Shown here: positions 1 through 10,083 of the stretch, piece by piece | Layout: every line of letters begins with the position of its first letter | Numbering within the stretch: the stretch's first letter is position 1 | Assembly (NCBI RefSeq): GCF_001659605.2 | Contig: NC_035161.2 | Coordinates: forward strand, 4,048,265-4,112,264 | Source of the DNA: Manihot esculenta | Taxonomy: Eukaryota; Streptophyta; Magnoliopsida; Malpighiales; Euphorbiaceae | Direction of reading: 5' to 3' | Length of the DNA stretch: 64,000 nt | Notes under the pieces: generated by a model | Told to the model about the DNA's origin: nothing | The model's input: the letters and a program-made list of their open reading frames with translations, nothing else | Databases searched by the model: none | Program-made: the position numbers and the translations under genes

Positions 1-1152
1 AGTGCCCTGTTCAGCCATTTGTTGCATGTTTTTATGTGATGTTTTCAGGATGTTTTAGGGGGTTTTTGGGGAGTATTTTAGAGTTATGTTCAAGTATGTT
101 TGGTCCCTCATTTGAGTCCACATGTGTAGGTTCGGACCCGAGGAACCGAGGACCCCAGCAGTGAGGTCAGCTGCTTCGGTGTTGTCAGAGTCAGCCAGAG
201 GTGAGTGGAACTAAACTTAATCTTTTAAATTAAATGTTTTATCATGTTTCATGCATCATGATCATGCAATAGGGTGATTGCATTAGTTTCACGAATATGC
301 CGCATTGCATCATGTGTTGTTGATGTGGGTGAATGTTGGATGACCCAATTAGTCCATGACAGGAAGACCAGGACCCCATTCTACGGCCTGGCACGGAAAT
401 GAAAGACCAGGACCCCATTCTACGGCCTGGCACGATTGTGGACTCGAAGACCAGGAGCCCAGAGGAGGCCTTGGAATAATGGTAAGTAATATATGTATGA
501 CAGGAAGACCAGGACCCCATGCTACGGCCTGACACCATGTTAGCTTGGACTAATTGGTGACAAGTTCACCCAACCCTTATGTGAATTGTCTGTGTTATGA
601 TGCATTTCATTAAAGCATAGTGTTAAAATGTTTTATAGTTCAGCTCACTGGGCTTTTAGCTCACCCCTCTCCCTTTACCCCCAGGCTTGCAGGTACAGTA
701 TAGTGCGGGAGTCCGGATAGAGTAAAGAAGTCATGCTTATGTAATAGCTAGCAATGGACATGATCAAATTGTAATGTAAAAGTACAGTATAGTTATGTAA
801 TGAGGTTTATGGATGTTAGTGTGTGCTTGACCATAGATTGTGCTATCCCTTTAACACATGATCTTAGAGATTTTTACGATGTTTATGTAAACCAACTCAA
901 CGTATGTTATGTCACCCCTTGGGGGCACTGATGAGATCCCACAGAGGGATCAATGTTATGTTAATGTTTATGCACAGGTTGAGTTTGGTTGATGTTCATG
1001 TAAAGAAAAGTTTTAATTTTTATGTATGTTGTGGATCATGTATGCGATTATACAGGTTTACAGGTTATATGTCAGGCTTGCTACGGGTCCCGGCGGCCTT
1101 AAGCCGATCTGGATCCTAGCGCCGGTAGCGGTCCGATTTTCGGGTCGTTACA
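1..1152 (+). repeat. 5' LTR of the Tekay element (3' half only)
   Basis: It matches 7601-8751 almost base for base; differences are at 7, 21, 532 and 1045 plus a one-base indel near 801. It ends in GTTACA immediately before the primer binding site. About 1.08 kb of the full 2236-bp LTR lies left of the window. Confidence 0.95.
361..536 (+). repeat. Internal subrepeats of the LTR
   Basis: Four imperfect copies of a unit around AGACCAGGACCCCAT...ACGGCCTGGCAC lie here and recur at 7961-8136 in the other LTR. The third copy is the most diverged (AGACCAGGAGCCCAG). Confidence 0.8.
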
Positions 1153-1155
1153 GAA

Positions 1156-1167
1156 TGGTATCAGAGC
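1156..1167 (+). other. Primer binding site, initiator-tRNA-Met type
   Basis: TGGTATCAGAGC lies three bases after the LTR end. This is the standard plant retrotransposon PBS complementary to the 3' end of initiator tRNA-Met, where minus-strand cDNA synthesis starts. Confidence 0.92.
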
Positions 1168-1391
1168 CCTAGGTTCATATGGTCGGACCTAGAGTGTCGG
1201 GCTCATAGGTGTTATAGAAGGTCAAGCACAATAGGAAAGATCATGTCCACTAGGATAGGATGTGGAGTCCTGTCTTGCATGATGAAGTGAAATGCCATGA
1301 TTTTATGCATGTGCATTAATGATATGCTATGATATGTGATGTATGTGATGCGGGTTCATGTGTGCCCACATGAACCATATGATGCTAATGT

Positions 1392-3728
1392 TTGTCCTAT
1401 GTGTACTGTTTTTCAGAAAAAAGGATGAGGGGAACTCGTCGATCAGCGAGATTGACTGGAGTGCCACCTGAGGATGAGGGCATGAGCGCCCGTCCTCCTA
1501 CATTGCCTAGGGCAATGTCAAGCAGGTCCAACCGGGACAGAGCAGTAAGAGACCCTAGAAGGTCTCTGGATCTGGGTAGAAGCAGATCAGTCAGAGGAAC
1601 AGTTCAGGGAGGAGCGTCAGAGGATATGGGGGATGATATGGATGTAGAGCAGAGAAGGGATGGCAGTCTGGGAGTTGGCATGTCAGAAGAGGGAATGGGA
1701 GAGTCCCAAGGAGGCACTCAGGCCTCGGGATTTGTACAGCCACCTCACTACCCACACTTCTCACAACACCCCGGGTATTCGATGGGAGGTACATCGGATT
1801 ACCCTAGCTTTACCCCTTATCCCACACAGATGCCGTACCCACCTTACTACCCACCATACTCTCAGTACCCAATGTATCCACCTCCGCCCTACTATCCAAA
1901 TCCAGCAAACCCTACCTCAGAAAATGTTGCACCATCTCCACCACCAGCAGAACCAGCAGCCCCAGTTACTCAACCTTCTAGACCTAGCTCAGCCAGTGGG
2001 AGCAAGGTCAAGATGACTGACTACATGAAACTGGGTGCTCCTCAGTATGAAAAAGGGGATGACCCATTTGTGTATCTTGAAAGGGTTAAAGTAATCACAG
2101 ATGAGATTGGGGCTGATGATAGTAGAGCCATTCAGATGGCTGGGTTCACGCTTAAGTGCAAGAAGGCACGAGAGTGGTTCAAGAATTATGTGAACCCGAG
2201 AGTGGACAGCATGACTTGGGAAGAGTTTGCAAACGAGTTTGCAGGATGGACTTTTCCCGATAGTTCAAGGGAGCTGAAGATGATAGAGTTTGAGCAGTTG
2301 AGGCAGACGGAGGAAATGAGTGTAGAGGAGTACACCGACAGATTTATGGAGCTGTTGCCTTTTTCTGGACAGAGTCTGGACACAGATTCAAAGAGGTCAA
2401 GGAGGTATGTCATGAAACTCCATTCCAGGTATTCCTCCTTGATTCAGTCAGTGGACAGGGAGAGCTTCCATGCCATAGTAGATATGGCCAGGAAAATGGA
2501 GGCCAGTGCCATTGTTCAGGGGACAGTTAAGCAGTCAGTGGCACAGTCTTCCGGTTCTAAAACTCCGGGTGGGGGAAGATTAAATCCCTCTACCTTGAGT
2601 GCAGCAGCTTCAGGCAGTAAGAAATGGGGTAAGCCCAAGGGTAAGAAGAATAAGTTCTGGAATAAAGTCAAGTCTAGTCTGGGATTTGGGAGTGGCTCAA
2701 GCTCTGGTGCGGATAATGCAGTTTGTGCGAGGTGTGGTAAGCCACACAGGGGAGTATGTCGGTTTGGGACGAACACCTGTTTCAGATGTGGTCAAGAGGG
2801 GCATATGGCTCGAGATTGTCCAAGAGCAGTCCCGATGGCTCAGTCCCAGCAGACAGCTTCAGGCAGTGTAGCGCAACCAGCAGCTCCAGCCATGACTCAG
2901 GCCAGTGGCAGAGGCAGAGGGAGAGGGGCAGCCTCTTCCTCAGCGGGTTTCAGAGGTGAAGGTCCATCAGCTCCAGCACGGATCTTCACAATGACTCAGC
3001 AGGAGGCAGATGCATCTAACACCGTGGTGGCAGGTAACTTAATCATTGGTTGTTCAGATGTGTATGCCTTGATGGACCCTGGTGCATCTCATTCTTTTAT
3101 TGCTCCGAGAGCCGTGGGGAGGTTAGGTCTGATGACTTCTGGGTTAGAGTGTCCTCTCTGGGTCAGTGGACCCAAGTGTGATCCATCAGTGGCAGAGTCA
3201 GTCTGCCAGTGTAGTCCTGTGTTTGTTGAGGGAAGATGCTTGTCCGCCGACCTAGTGATTCTAGATTTGACAGATTTTGACGTTATTCTAGGGATGGACT
3301 GGTTATCTACCCATGGTGCTACCTTGGACTGCAGGGACAAGGTAGTCAGGTTCAGAGGTCAGGATGGGTCTGAGGTTGTCTTCAGAGGAGACAGGAGGGG
3401 TACACCTAGAGGTCTGATATCAGCTCTTCAGGCTCGTAGGTTGCTTAGGAAGGGATGTCAGGGGTATTTGGCTCATGTGAGAGAGCTTAGCAGTCAGGTT
3501 AGAGAGCCCGCCTCGGTGCCAGTGGTGAGAGAGTTCTTAGATGTGTTCCCAGACGAACTGCCAGGTTTACCACCTGCTAGGGAGATAGAGTTCGAGATAG
3601 AACTGATGCCTGGAACCCGACCGATCTCTATCCCTCCCTACAGGATGGCGCCAGCAGAATTGAAAGAGTTGGAGCAGTTGCAGGAGCTGGTAGACAAGGG
3701 CTTCATCCGACCGAGTACCTCACCCTGA
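1392..3728 (+). CDS. Tekay gag-protease and start of RT (ends at a premature stop)
   Basis: The frame has 778 codons. Residues about 200-370 form the retrotransposon gag region (AREWFKNYV, then MSVEEYTDRFMELLP). The zinc knuckle CFRCGQEGHMARDCP is near residue 463, preceded by an extra Cys-rich stretch (CARCGKPHRGVC). The aspartic protease follows near residue 560 with LMDPGASHSFIAP and, downstream, FDVILGMDWL. The frame then enters the RT N-terminus (ELPGLPPAREIEFEIELMPG) and ends at TGA 3726-3728 inside RT. A more likely translation start is the ATG at 1425, because the first codons lie in untranslated leader. Translation as one gag-pol polyprotein is usual in this clade. The protease triad reads DPG here instead of the canonical D-T/S-G. 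Confidence 0.93.
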   Translation: MSYVYCFSEKRMRGTRRSARLTGVPPEDEGMSARPPTLPRAMSSRSNRDRAVRDPRRSLDLGRSRSVRGTVQGGASEDMGDDMDVEQRRDGSLGVGMSEEGMGESQGGTQASGFVQPPHYPHFSQHPGYSMGGTSDYPSFTPYPTQMPYPPYYPPYSQYPMYPPPPYYPNPANPTSENVAPSPPPAEPAAPVTQPSRPSSASGSKVKMTDYMKLGAPQYEKGDDPFVYLERVKVITDEIGADDSRAIQMAGFTLKCKKAREWFKNYVNPRVDSMTWEEFANEFAGWTFPDSSRELKMIEFEQLRQTEEMSVEEYTDRFMELLPFSGQSLDTDSKRSRRYVMKLHSRYSSLIQSVDRESFHAIVDMARKMEASAIVQGTVKQSVAQSSGSKTPGGGRLNPSTLSAAASGSKKWGKPKGKKNKFWNKVKSSLGFGSGSSSGADNAVCARCGKPHRGVCRFGTNTCFRCGQEGHMARDCPRAVPMAQSQQTASGSVAQPAAPAMTQASGRGRGRGAASSSAGFRGEGPSAPARIFTMTQQEADASNTVVAGNLIIGCSDVYALMDPGASHSFIAPRAVGRLGLMTSGLECPLWVSGPKCDPSVAESVCQCSPVFVEGRCLSADLVILDLTDFDVILGMDWLSTHGATLDCRDKVVRFRGQDGSEVVFRGDRRGTPRGLISALQARRLLRKGCQGYLAHVRELSSQVREPASVPVVREFLDVFPDELPGLPPAREIEFEIELMPGTRPISIPPYRMAPAELKELEQLQELVDKGFIRPSTSP

Positions 3729-3740
3729 GGTGCTCCCGTT

Positions 3741-5168
3741 TTGTTTGTGAGAAAGAAGGATGGATCCCTTAGACTTTGTATCGACTACAGGCAGTTGAAC
3801 AAAGTCACTACCAAGAACAAGTACCCATTGCCAAGGATCGACGATCTGTTCGACCAGCTAGCAGGAGCAGGTTGTTTCTCCAAAATAGATCTGAGATCTG
3901 GGTACCATCAGCTGAGGATCAGAGAAGAAGATGTGCCAAAGACAGCTTTCAGGACCAGATATGGGCATTTTGAGTTCCTTGTGATGCCGTTCGGGTTAAC
4001 CAACGCCCCTGCAGCATTCATGGACCTCATGAACAGAGTGTTTAGTCAGTACTTGGATTACTTCGTTATTGTCTTCATAGATGATATCCTAGTGTATTCC
4101 AGGAATGCAGAGGAGCATGCCCATCATCTGAGGTTGGTTCTACAGATCTTGAGGGAACATGGCTTGTATGCCAAGTTCTCTAAGTGTGAGTTCTGGCTGA
4201 GGAGCATTTCGTTCTTGGGGCATGTAGTGTCAGAGAATGGAATTGAGGTAGACCCCAAGAAGATAGAAGCTGTGGCTAACTGGCCTAGACCCACTTCAGT
4301 GACGGAGGTCAGGAGTTTCTTGGGTTTAGCAGGTTACTACAGGAGGTCCGTTCAGGACTTCTCGAAAATTGCAGCTCCTCTGACCAGACTGACCAGGAAG
4401 AATCAGAAGTTTGTGTGGACCGACCAGTGCGAAGAGAGTTTCGAAGAGCTTAAGAAGAGGTTGACTTCAGCACCAGTTTTAGCTCTGCCATCTAGTGATG
4501 AGGACTTTACCGTCTTTTGTGACGCGTCCCGAGTGGGACTGGGTTGTGTACTGATGCAGAATGAGAGGGTGATTGCTTATGCTTCTAGACAGCTAAAGAA
4601 GCATGAGTTGAATTACCCCACACATGACCTAGAGATGGCAGCAGTGATTTTTGCGCTCAAGATGTGGAGGCACTACCTCTATGGGGTAAAATGTGAGATC
4701 TTCACAGATCATAAAAGCTTGCAGTACATCTTGAGTCAGAGGGATTTGAACTTGAGGCAGAGGAGATGGGTGGAGCTGCTAAGTGACTATGATTGCAAGA
4801 TTCAGTATCATCCGGGTAAGGCGAATGTCGTGGCAGACGCCCTAAGCCGGAAGTCACTAGGCAGTCTATCCCACATCACGGCAGAGAGGAGACCAGTGGT
4901 GAAGGAGTTTTACAAGCTCATTGAGGAAGGTCTACAGTTGGAGTTGTCTGGTACAGGTGCCTTGGTCGCTCAGATGAAAGTGACACCCGTGTTTCTGGAG
5001 CAGGTGGCTCAGAAACAGCATGAGGACCCAGAGTTAGTGAAGATTGCCAGGACTGTTCAGTCAGGCAAGGACAGTGAGTTCAGATTTGACAATAGGGGGA
5101 TCCTCCGCTATGGGAGTCGATTGTGTGTACCAGATGACATTGGGCTAAAAGGAGACATTATGAGATAG
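3741..5168 (+). CDS. Tekay reverse transcriptase and RNase H (second fragment of the same frame)
   Basis: This open stretch is in the same reading frame as the gag-protease segment and is separated from it only by the stop at 3726-3728. RT motifs are [43 protein letters not shown] and the catalytic FIDDILVYS. RNase H follows with [15 protein letters not shown], the [14 protein letters not shown] segment, TDHKSL and NVVADALSR. It ends at TAG 5166-5168 just before the integrase zinc-binding region. The fragment has no start of its own and would not be expressed alone. Confidence 0.93.
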   Translation: MFVRKKDGSLRLCIDYRQLNKVTTKNKYPLPRIDDLFDQLAGAGCFSKIDLRSGYHQLRIREEDVPKTAFRTRYGHFEFLVMPFGLTNAPAAFMDLMNRVFSQYLDYFVIVFIDDILVYSRNAEEHAHHLRLVLQILREHGLYAKFSKCEFWLRSISFLGHVVSENGIEVDPKKIEAVANWPRPTSVTEVRSFLGLAGYYRRSVQDFSKIAAPLTRLTRKNQKFVWTDQCEESFEELKKRLTSAPVLALPSSDEDFTVFCDASRVGLGCVLMQNERVIAYASRQLKKHELNYPTHDLEMAAVIFALKMWRHYLYGVKCEIFTDHKSLQYILSQRDLNLRQRRWVELLSDYDCKIQYHPGKANVVADALSRKSLGSLSHITAERRPVVKEFYKLIEEGLQLELSGTGALVAQMKVTPVFLEQVAQKQHEDPELVKIARTVQSGKDSEFRFDNRGILRYGSRLCVPDDIGLKGDIMR

Positions 5169-5210
5169 GCTCATAATGCAAGATACAACATTCACCCCGA
5201 AGCCACCAAG

Positions 5211-6416
5211 ATGTATCAAGATATGAAGAAAGTTTACTGGTGGCCAGCTATGAAGAAAGAAGTGGCACAGTTTGTGTCAGCCTGCGAAGTTTGTCAGAGG
5301 GTGAAGCTGGAACATCAGAAGCCGGCTGGAATGCTTAACCCGCTACCTATTCCAGAGTGGAAATGGGAGAATATAGCTATGGACTTCGTAGTGGGGTTAC
5401 CGGCAGCGTCCAACAGATTGGACTCCATATGGGTGATTGTGGACAGACTCACCAAATCTGCTCACTTCATCCCTGTCAGGAGTGGCTACTCTGTGGACAA
5501 GTTGGCGCAGGTGTATGTAGATGAGATAGTCAGACTGCATGGGGTTCCTGTTTCTATAGTGTCAGATAGAGGACCCCAGTTCACCTCTAGGTTTTGGCGG
5601 AGTCTACAAAATGCCATGGGTACTAGGTTGGATTTCAGCACTGCCTTCCACCCCCAGACGGACGGACAGTCGGAGAGGACCATCCAGACTATCGAGGATA
5701 TGCTTAGAATGTGTGTGTTGGACTTTGGCTGTTCTTGGAGGCAGCATCTACCTTTGGTGGAGTTTGCCTACAATAACAGCCATCATGCTAGCATCGGGAT
5801 GGCTCCATATGAAGCTTTGTACGGGAGGAAGTGCAGGTCACCTGTTTGCTGGGAGGAAGTTGGAGAAAGGGCCTTGGCAGGGCCTGAGCTAGTAGAGATC
5901 ACCAGCAGGGTGGTACCCATAATCAGAGAGAGAATTAAGACGGCTGCAAGCAGACAGAAGAGTTATGCAGACATCCGCAGAAGACTAGTAGAGTTTCAGG
6001 AGGGGGATCTGGTATTGCTCAAGGTGTCTCCAATGAAAGGAGTGGTTCGGTTCGGGAGGAAGGGTAAGCTGGCTCCGCGGTACATCGGACCCTTTGAAGT
6101 CTTGCAAAAGATTGGGAATGTATCGTACAACCTAGATTTGCCTGCTTCAATGGAGAGAATCCATCCGGTTTTCCATGTTTCTATGTTGAGAAAGTTCGTG
6201 TCAGATCCGGGCAAGGTTCTTAGTGAGCCTGATGTGGAGATCCAAGAGAATCTCACCTATGTTGAGCAGCCAGTACGGATCATAGACACCCAGATCAGAA
6301 AGCTAAGGAACAAGGAAATCCCGATGGTGAAAGTCCTTTGGAACCACCACAATTTGGAAGAATGTACTTGGGAGACACGGGAGTCTATGCTCCGGCAATA
6401 TCCTCATCTCTTTTAA
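5211..6416 (+). CDS. Tekay integrase with C-terminal chromodomain (third fragment)
   Basis: It continues the frame of RT/RNase H after the TAG at 5166-5168. The HHCC zinc finger straddles the stop, with its cysteines in CEVCQRVK. The D,D,E core is visible: IAMDFVVGLP, VSDRGPQFTSRFW and the catalytic Glu in DGQSERTIQTIEDML. Next come the GPY/F module (RYIGPFEVLQKIG) and a chromodomain over the last 65 or so residues (MVKVLWNHHNLEECTWE, ending YPHLF). Chromodomains of this group are thought to steer integration toward heterochromatin. The natural stop is TAA at 6414-6416, about 100 bp before the 3' LTR. Confidence 0.93.
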   Translation: MYQDMKKVYWWPAMKKEVAQFVSACEVCQRVKLEHQKPAGMLNPLPIPEWKWENIAMDFVVGLPAASNRLDSIWVIVDRLTKSAHFIPVRSGYSVDKLAQVYVDEIVRLHGVPVSIVSDRGPQFTSRFWRSLQNAMGTRLDFSTAFHPQTDGQSERTIQTIEDMLRMCVLDFGCSWRQHLPLVEFAYNNSHHASIGMAPYEALYGRKCRSPVCWEEVGERALAGPELVEITSRVVPIIRERIKTAASRQKSYADIRRRLVEFQEGDLVLLKVSPMKGVVRFGRKGKLAPRYIGPFEVLQKIGNVSYNLDLPASMERIHPVFHVSMLRKFVSDPGKVLSEPDVEIQENLTYVEQPVRIIDTQIRKLRNKEIPMVKVLWNHHNLEECTWETRESMLRQYPHLF

Positions 6417-6503
6417 GGTTAGTCTCTATGTATTTCATGTATGTATGCTATGTTGTTTGCTATGTATGTACTAGTTGAGGAACATTCGGGGACGAATGTT
6501 CTT

Positions 6504-6515
6504 AAGGGGGGAGAA
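6504..6515 (+). other. Polypurine tract
   Basis: AAGGGGGGAGAA lies directly before the TG of the 3' LTR and would prime plus-strand DNA synthesis. Just upstream (6484-6500) is the ATTCGGGGACGAAT inverted motif commonly seen in this clade. Confidence 0.9.
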
Positions 6516-6872
6516 TGTAATACCCGGCTAGACTCCGGTATCGGAATTCCTACCGTCCGGTGGAATCTCGGATGCCGGAGACCTCTAGAATGGTAGAATC
6601 ATGTTTTATAAAAATGTTTTAATGTGTTTTATGGTTTTAAGTATGAAATTAAATGAGTTTTTGCATGAAAAGTCCTTGGAGGAAAACCCAGGTTCGGCCG
6701 CCGAAAGTCAAGTTCGGCCGCCGAACATGCATGCGTTTTGGAGGCACGTTAGGCCCCCGAAAGCATGAGTTAGGGAAGTCCAGTTTCGGCCGCCGAAAGT
6801 CAAGTTCGGCCGCCGAACATTGCATGGATGCGGAAGCGCATTCGGCCCCCGAACGTGGCCTGGCCAGCCACC

Positions 6873-6880
6873 TATAAAAG
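6873..6880 (+). promoter_or_regulatory. LTR promoter TATA box
   Basis: TATAAAAG sits in CCTATAAAAGGGGC, right after the first palindrome cluster and about 357 bp into the LTR. The U3/R border would be expected about 30 bp downstream. Transcript ends were not observable. Confidence 0.65.
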
Positions 6881-7960
6881 GGGCACTTAGCCGAAATGGG
6901 CGAGTTTTCTCCCATTTTCGGCCACAGCAAGCTTCCGACCTTCCCTTTGCAACTCTTGTGTTCTTCCTCCAAATCTCTTCCATTTTTCTTGAGTTTTAAA
7001 CTCACATTGCAAGTTTTGAGCATTTAAACCAAGTTTTGGAGCTTTGGGAACTCAGGAGCTCATTTTCGTGGATCTCCAAGTTTAGGTCGTCTCCCTCTCG
7101 ATCTTCAAGAGGTAAGAGCCGATCTTAAGCTCCTTATGTGTTTTTAAATAAGTTTTATGCAAGATCTATGGGTAGAAATGCATGTTAGGTTATATGTTGA
7201 GTTATGGGTTAATATTGATGTTTTGAACAATGTGTGTTGATTGTGTGTGTTTGAAGTGTTGTAGTTGGGGTATATGACTGTTTGAGACCCCTAGGAACTT
7301 GTATGCATGTTTTGGTTGAGATTTATGCATGATTTGAGGTTTTGGGAGGCAAGGGGTTCATGTGAACCAAATTTCTGCCCTTCTGGCAGAAACCAGGTTC
7401 GGCCGCCGAAGGGAGTTTCGGCCGCCGAAGGGAGTTTCGGCCGCCGAACCCCCCTTGTGGAGGCAGCATTCGGCTACCGAAGCTTGCCCCCGAAAGAAGA
7501 CTTTCGGATCTGTCTGGGAGGTTCGGCCGCCGAAGGTGCCGCCGAACCTGCCTGACTTTCGGCTCTGGAGGGACTTTCGGCCGCCGAACCTGCCGCCGAA
7601 AGTGCCATGTTCAGCCATTTCTTGCATGTTTTTATGTGATGTTTTCAGGATGTTTTAGGGGGTTTTTGGGGAGTATTTTAGAGTTATGTTCAAGTATGTT
7701 TGGTCCCTCATTTGAGTCCACATGTGTAGGTTCGGACCCGAGGAACCGAGGACCCCAGCAGTGAGGTCAGCTGCTTCGGTGTTGTCAGAGTCAGCCAGAG
7801 GTGAGTGGAACTAAACTTAATCTTTTAAATTAAATGTTTTATCATGTTTCATGCATCATGATCATGCAATAGGGTGATTGCATTAGTTTCACGAATATGC
7901 CGCATTGCATCATGTGTTGTTGATGTGGGTGAATGTTGGATGACCCAATTAGTCCATGAC

Positions 7961-8136
7961 AGGAAGACCAGGACCCCATTCTACGGCCTGGCACGGAAAT
8001 GAAAGACCAGGACCCCATTCTACGGCCTGGCACGATTGTGGACTCGAAGACCAGGAGCCCAGAGGAGGCCTTGGAATAATGGTAAGTAATATATGTATGA
8101 CAGGAAGACCAGGACCCCATGCTACGGCCTGGCACC
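7961..8136 (+). repeat. Internal subrepeats of the 3' LTR
   Basis: Same four-unit AGACCAGGACCCC array as at 361-536; one base differs between the two LTRs here (532 versus 8132). Confidence 0.8.
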
Positions 8137-8751
8137 ATGTTAGCTTGGACTAATTGGTGACAAGTTCACCCAACCCTTATGTGAATTGTCTGTGTTATGA
8201 TGCATTTCATTAAAGCATAGTGTTAAAATGTTTTATAGTTCAGCTCACTGGGCTTTTAGCTCACCCCTCTCCCTTTACCCCCAGGCTTGCAGGTACAGTA
8301 TAGTGCGGGAGTCCGGATAGAGTAAAGAAGTCATGCTTATGTAATAGCTAGCAATGGACATGATCAAATTGTAATGTAAAAGTACAGTATAGTTATGTAA
8401 GAGGTTTATGGATGTTAGTGTGTGCTTGACCATAGATTGTGCTATCCCTTTAACACATGATCTTAGAGATTTTTACGATGTTTATGTAAACCAACTCAAC
8501 GTATGTTATGTCACCCCTTGGGGGCACTGATGAGATCCCACAGAGGGATCAATGTTATGTTAATGTTTATGCACAGGTTGAGTTTGGTTGATGTTCATGT
8601 AAAGAAAAGTTTTAATTTTTATGTATGTTGTGGATCATGTATGGGATTATACAGGTTTACAGGTTATATGTCAGGCTTGCTACGGGTCCCGGCGGCCTTA
8701 AGCCGATCTGGATCCTAGCGCCGGTAGCGGTCCGATTTTCGGGTCGTTACA

Positions 8752-9843
8752 ATAGCAATAGGTCCCCTCTTCTGTTATGAACGAAGTCTTTTCTTCATCT
8801 GACCTGTCCATTGGAATTTGGTGATAGCCAGACATAGCATCCAAAGAAGACATGTAATCAAAACCGGCCGTAGAGTCGAGCATTTTATTAATATCGGGGA
8901 GGGGGTAACAATCTTTTGGACAGGCCTGATTCAGGTCGGTAAAATCTATGCACATCCTATATTTGCCATTGGCTTTTTTGACTAATACAGGATTTGCTAA
9001 CCACTGCGGGTACATGACTTCCCTAATAAAGCCTGCCTCTTCTAACTTCTGTACTTCTTCCCTAATGGCCTGTTGCTTCTCCCTTCCTACCACCCTCTTC
9101 TTCTGCTTTACTGGTCTGGCGTCGGAGAGAACGTTCAGCTTATGGGTCATCACCTCAAGGTCAATCCCGGGCATGTCAGAGGGCTTCCAGGCGAAGCTCG
9201 ATGCGTGGCCTCGGATCAAGGTCATGACTTCAGTTTTTTATTCTTCAGTGAGGCTAGCATTGAGACTGAAGATTTTATCTGCTTCTGCTTCTGATAAAGG
9301 AAAAGTCTCCAGTTTTCCGACCGGCTCTGTTCTGGTTTCTTTTTCCTCGTCCCTGACCTCTAACACCTCTGAGTCGAGTCTCTCTGCCGCCGGGCTCGGC
9401 TCCGCCACTGTGGCTAAGTATACTGCTCTCGCCTCCTCCTGGCTTTCCCGGACTACTCCTACTCCTGCCTCAGTGGGAAACTTCAACGCCAGATATCTGA
9501 TACTGATGACCGCCTCGAAGTCAAACAAGGTAGGCCTCCCCAAGATGGCGTTGTAGCTCAATGGGAGTTTGACCACTAAGAACACCGCATAATGGGTGCG
9601 AATTCTTGGTGCTTCGCCTAGGGTGAGAGCCAGCTTCACTTTTCCTTCTACGGGTACTGGTACCCCTCCAATCCCCTTGACCGGTGCCTGATCTCGAACT
9701 AGCTGTTCTTTGGGGATTCCCATCTGTTGGAAAACCCGGTAGGGTAATAAGTTCACCTTGCTCCCATCATCCACTAAAATCTTCTTGACTCGATAGTTGT
9801 GAATGATGGCTTCAATGACAAGGGCGTCGTCATGAGGCATCTA
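8752..9843 (-). pseudogene. Tat protease and partial reverse transcriptase
   Basis: The minus-strand frame begins near 9840 with the protease region: ILVDDGSKVNLLPYRVF, then YNAILGRPTLFDFEAVIS. RT follows with VKKANGKYRMCIDFTDLNQ, ACPKDCYPLPDI and MSGYHQIPM, and ends at EEGTYCY where the Tekay LTR begins. A stop at 9238-9240 separates protease from RT in the same frame, and another at 9841-9843 separates protease from gag. The YxDD catalytic motif would have been in the part displaced by the insertion. Confidence 0.88.
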
Positions 9844-10083
9844 AACACCCTGGGCATCCTCCGGAGAGAAGGTGATGGTTACTGGAGAGTGCTCGACTAC
9901 CTGCATGACCTCGGCGCTGCTGCTCTCTCCCTCTCGACTCCTCTTTTTTCCCCTACGGCTCATCCGACCTCCTATTCCCCCAACAATCATGTTGATGGTC
10001 CCATTAGTCCCATCATTCACCGGTCCAGTTCCTGTCTTTCTTGGCACTTGTGCTGCCGGATTGGACTGGGGCCTCTGTCCCTA

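Larger units (their letters stand above)
1..8751 (+). mobile_element. Ty3/gypsy LTR retrotransposon, Tekay/Del-type chromovirus (5' end outside window)
   Basis: The order partial 5' LTR, primer binding site, gag, protease, RT, RNase H, integrase with chromodomain, polypurine tract and 3' LTR is all visible. The LTRs begin TGTAATACCCGG and end GTTACA. The integrase C-terminus has the NKEIPMVKVLW...ECTWE chromodomain pattern of the Tekay/Del clade. The visible 1152 bp of the 5' LTR differ from the 3' LTR by four substitutions and one 1-bp indel, so the insertion is recent. The 3' end abuts the reverse transcriptase of a minus-strand Tat element at 8752, so this copy is nested in it. The left target site duplication cannot be checked because the element runs off the window. 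Two in-frame stop codons break pol. Confidence 0.95.
6516..8751 (+). repeat. 3' LTR of the Tekay element (2236 bp)
   Basis: It runs from TGTAATACCCGG to GTTACA with TG...CA ends. It contains a promoter-like region with a TATA box (6873), two clusters of the TTCGGCCGCCGAA palindrome (about 6693-6860 and 7398-7600) and the subrepeats at 7961-8136. The short reading frames found in it are LTR sequence, not genes. Confidence 0.95.

Noticed and set aside
242..1119. Short frames in the LTR (repeated at 7842-8718)
   Set aside because: They lie wholly inside LTR sequence, match no protein family, and recur only because the LTR is duplicated.
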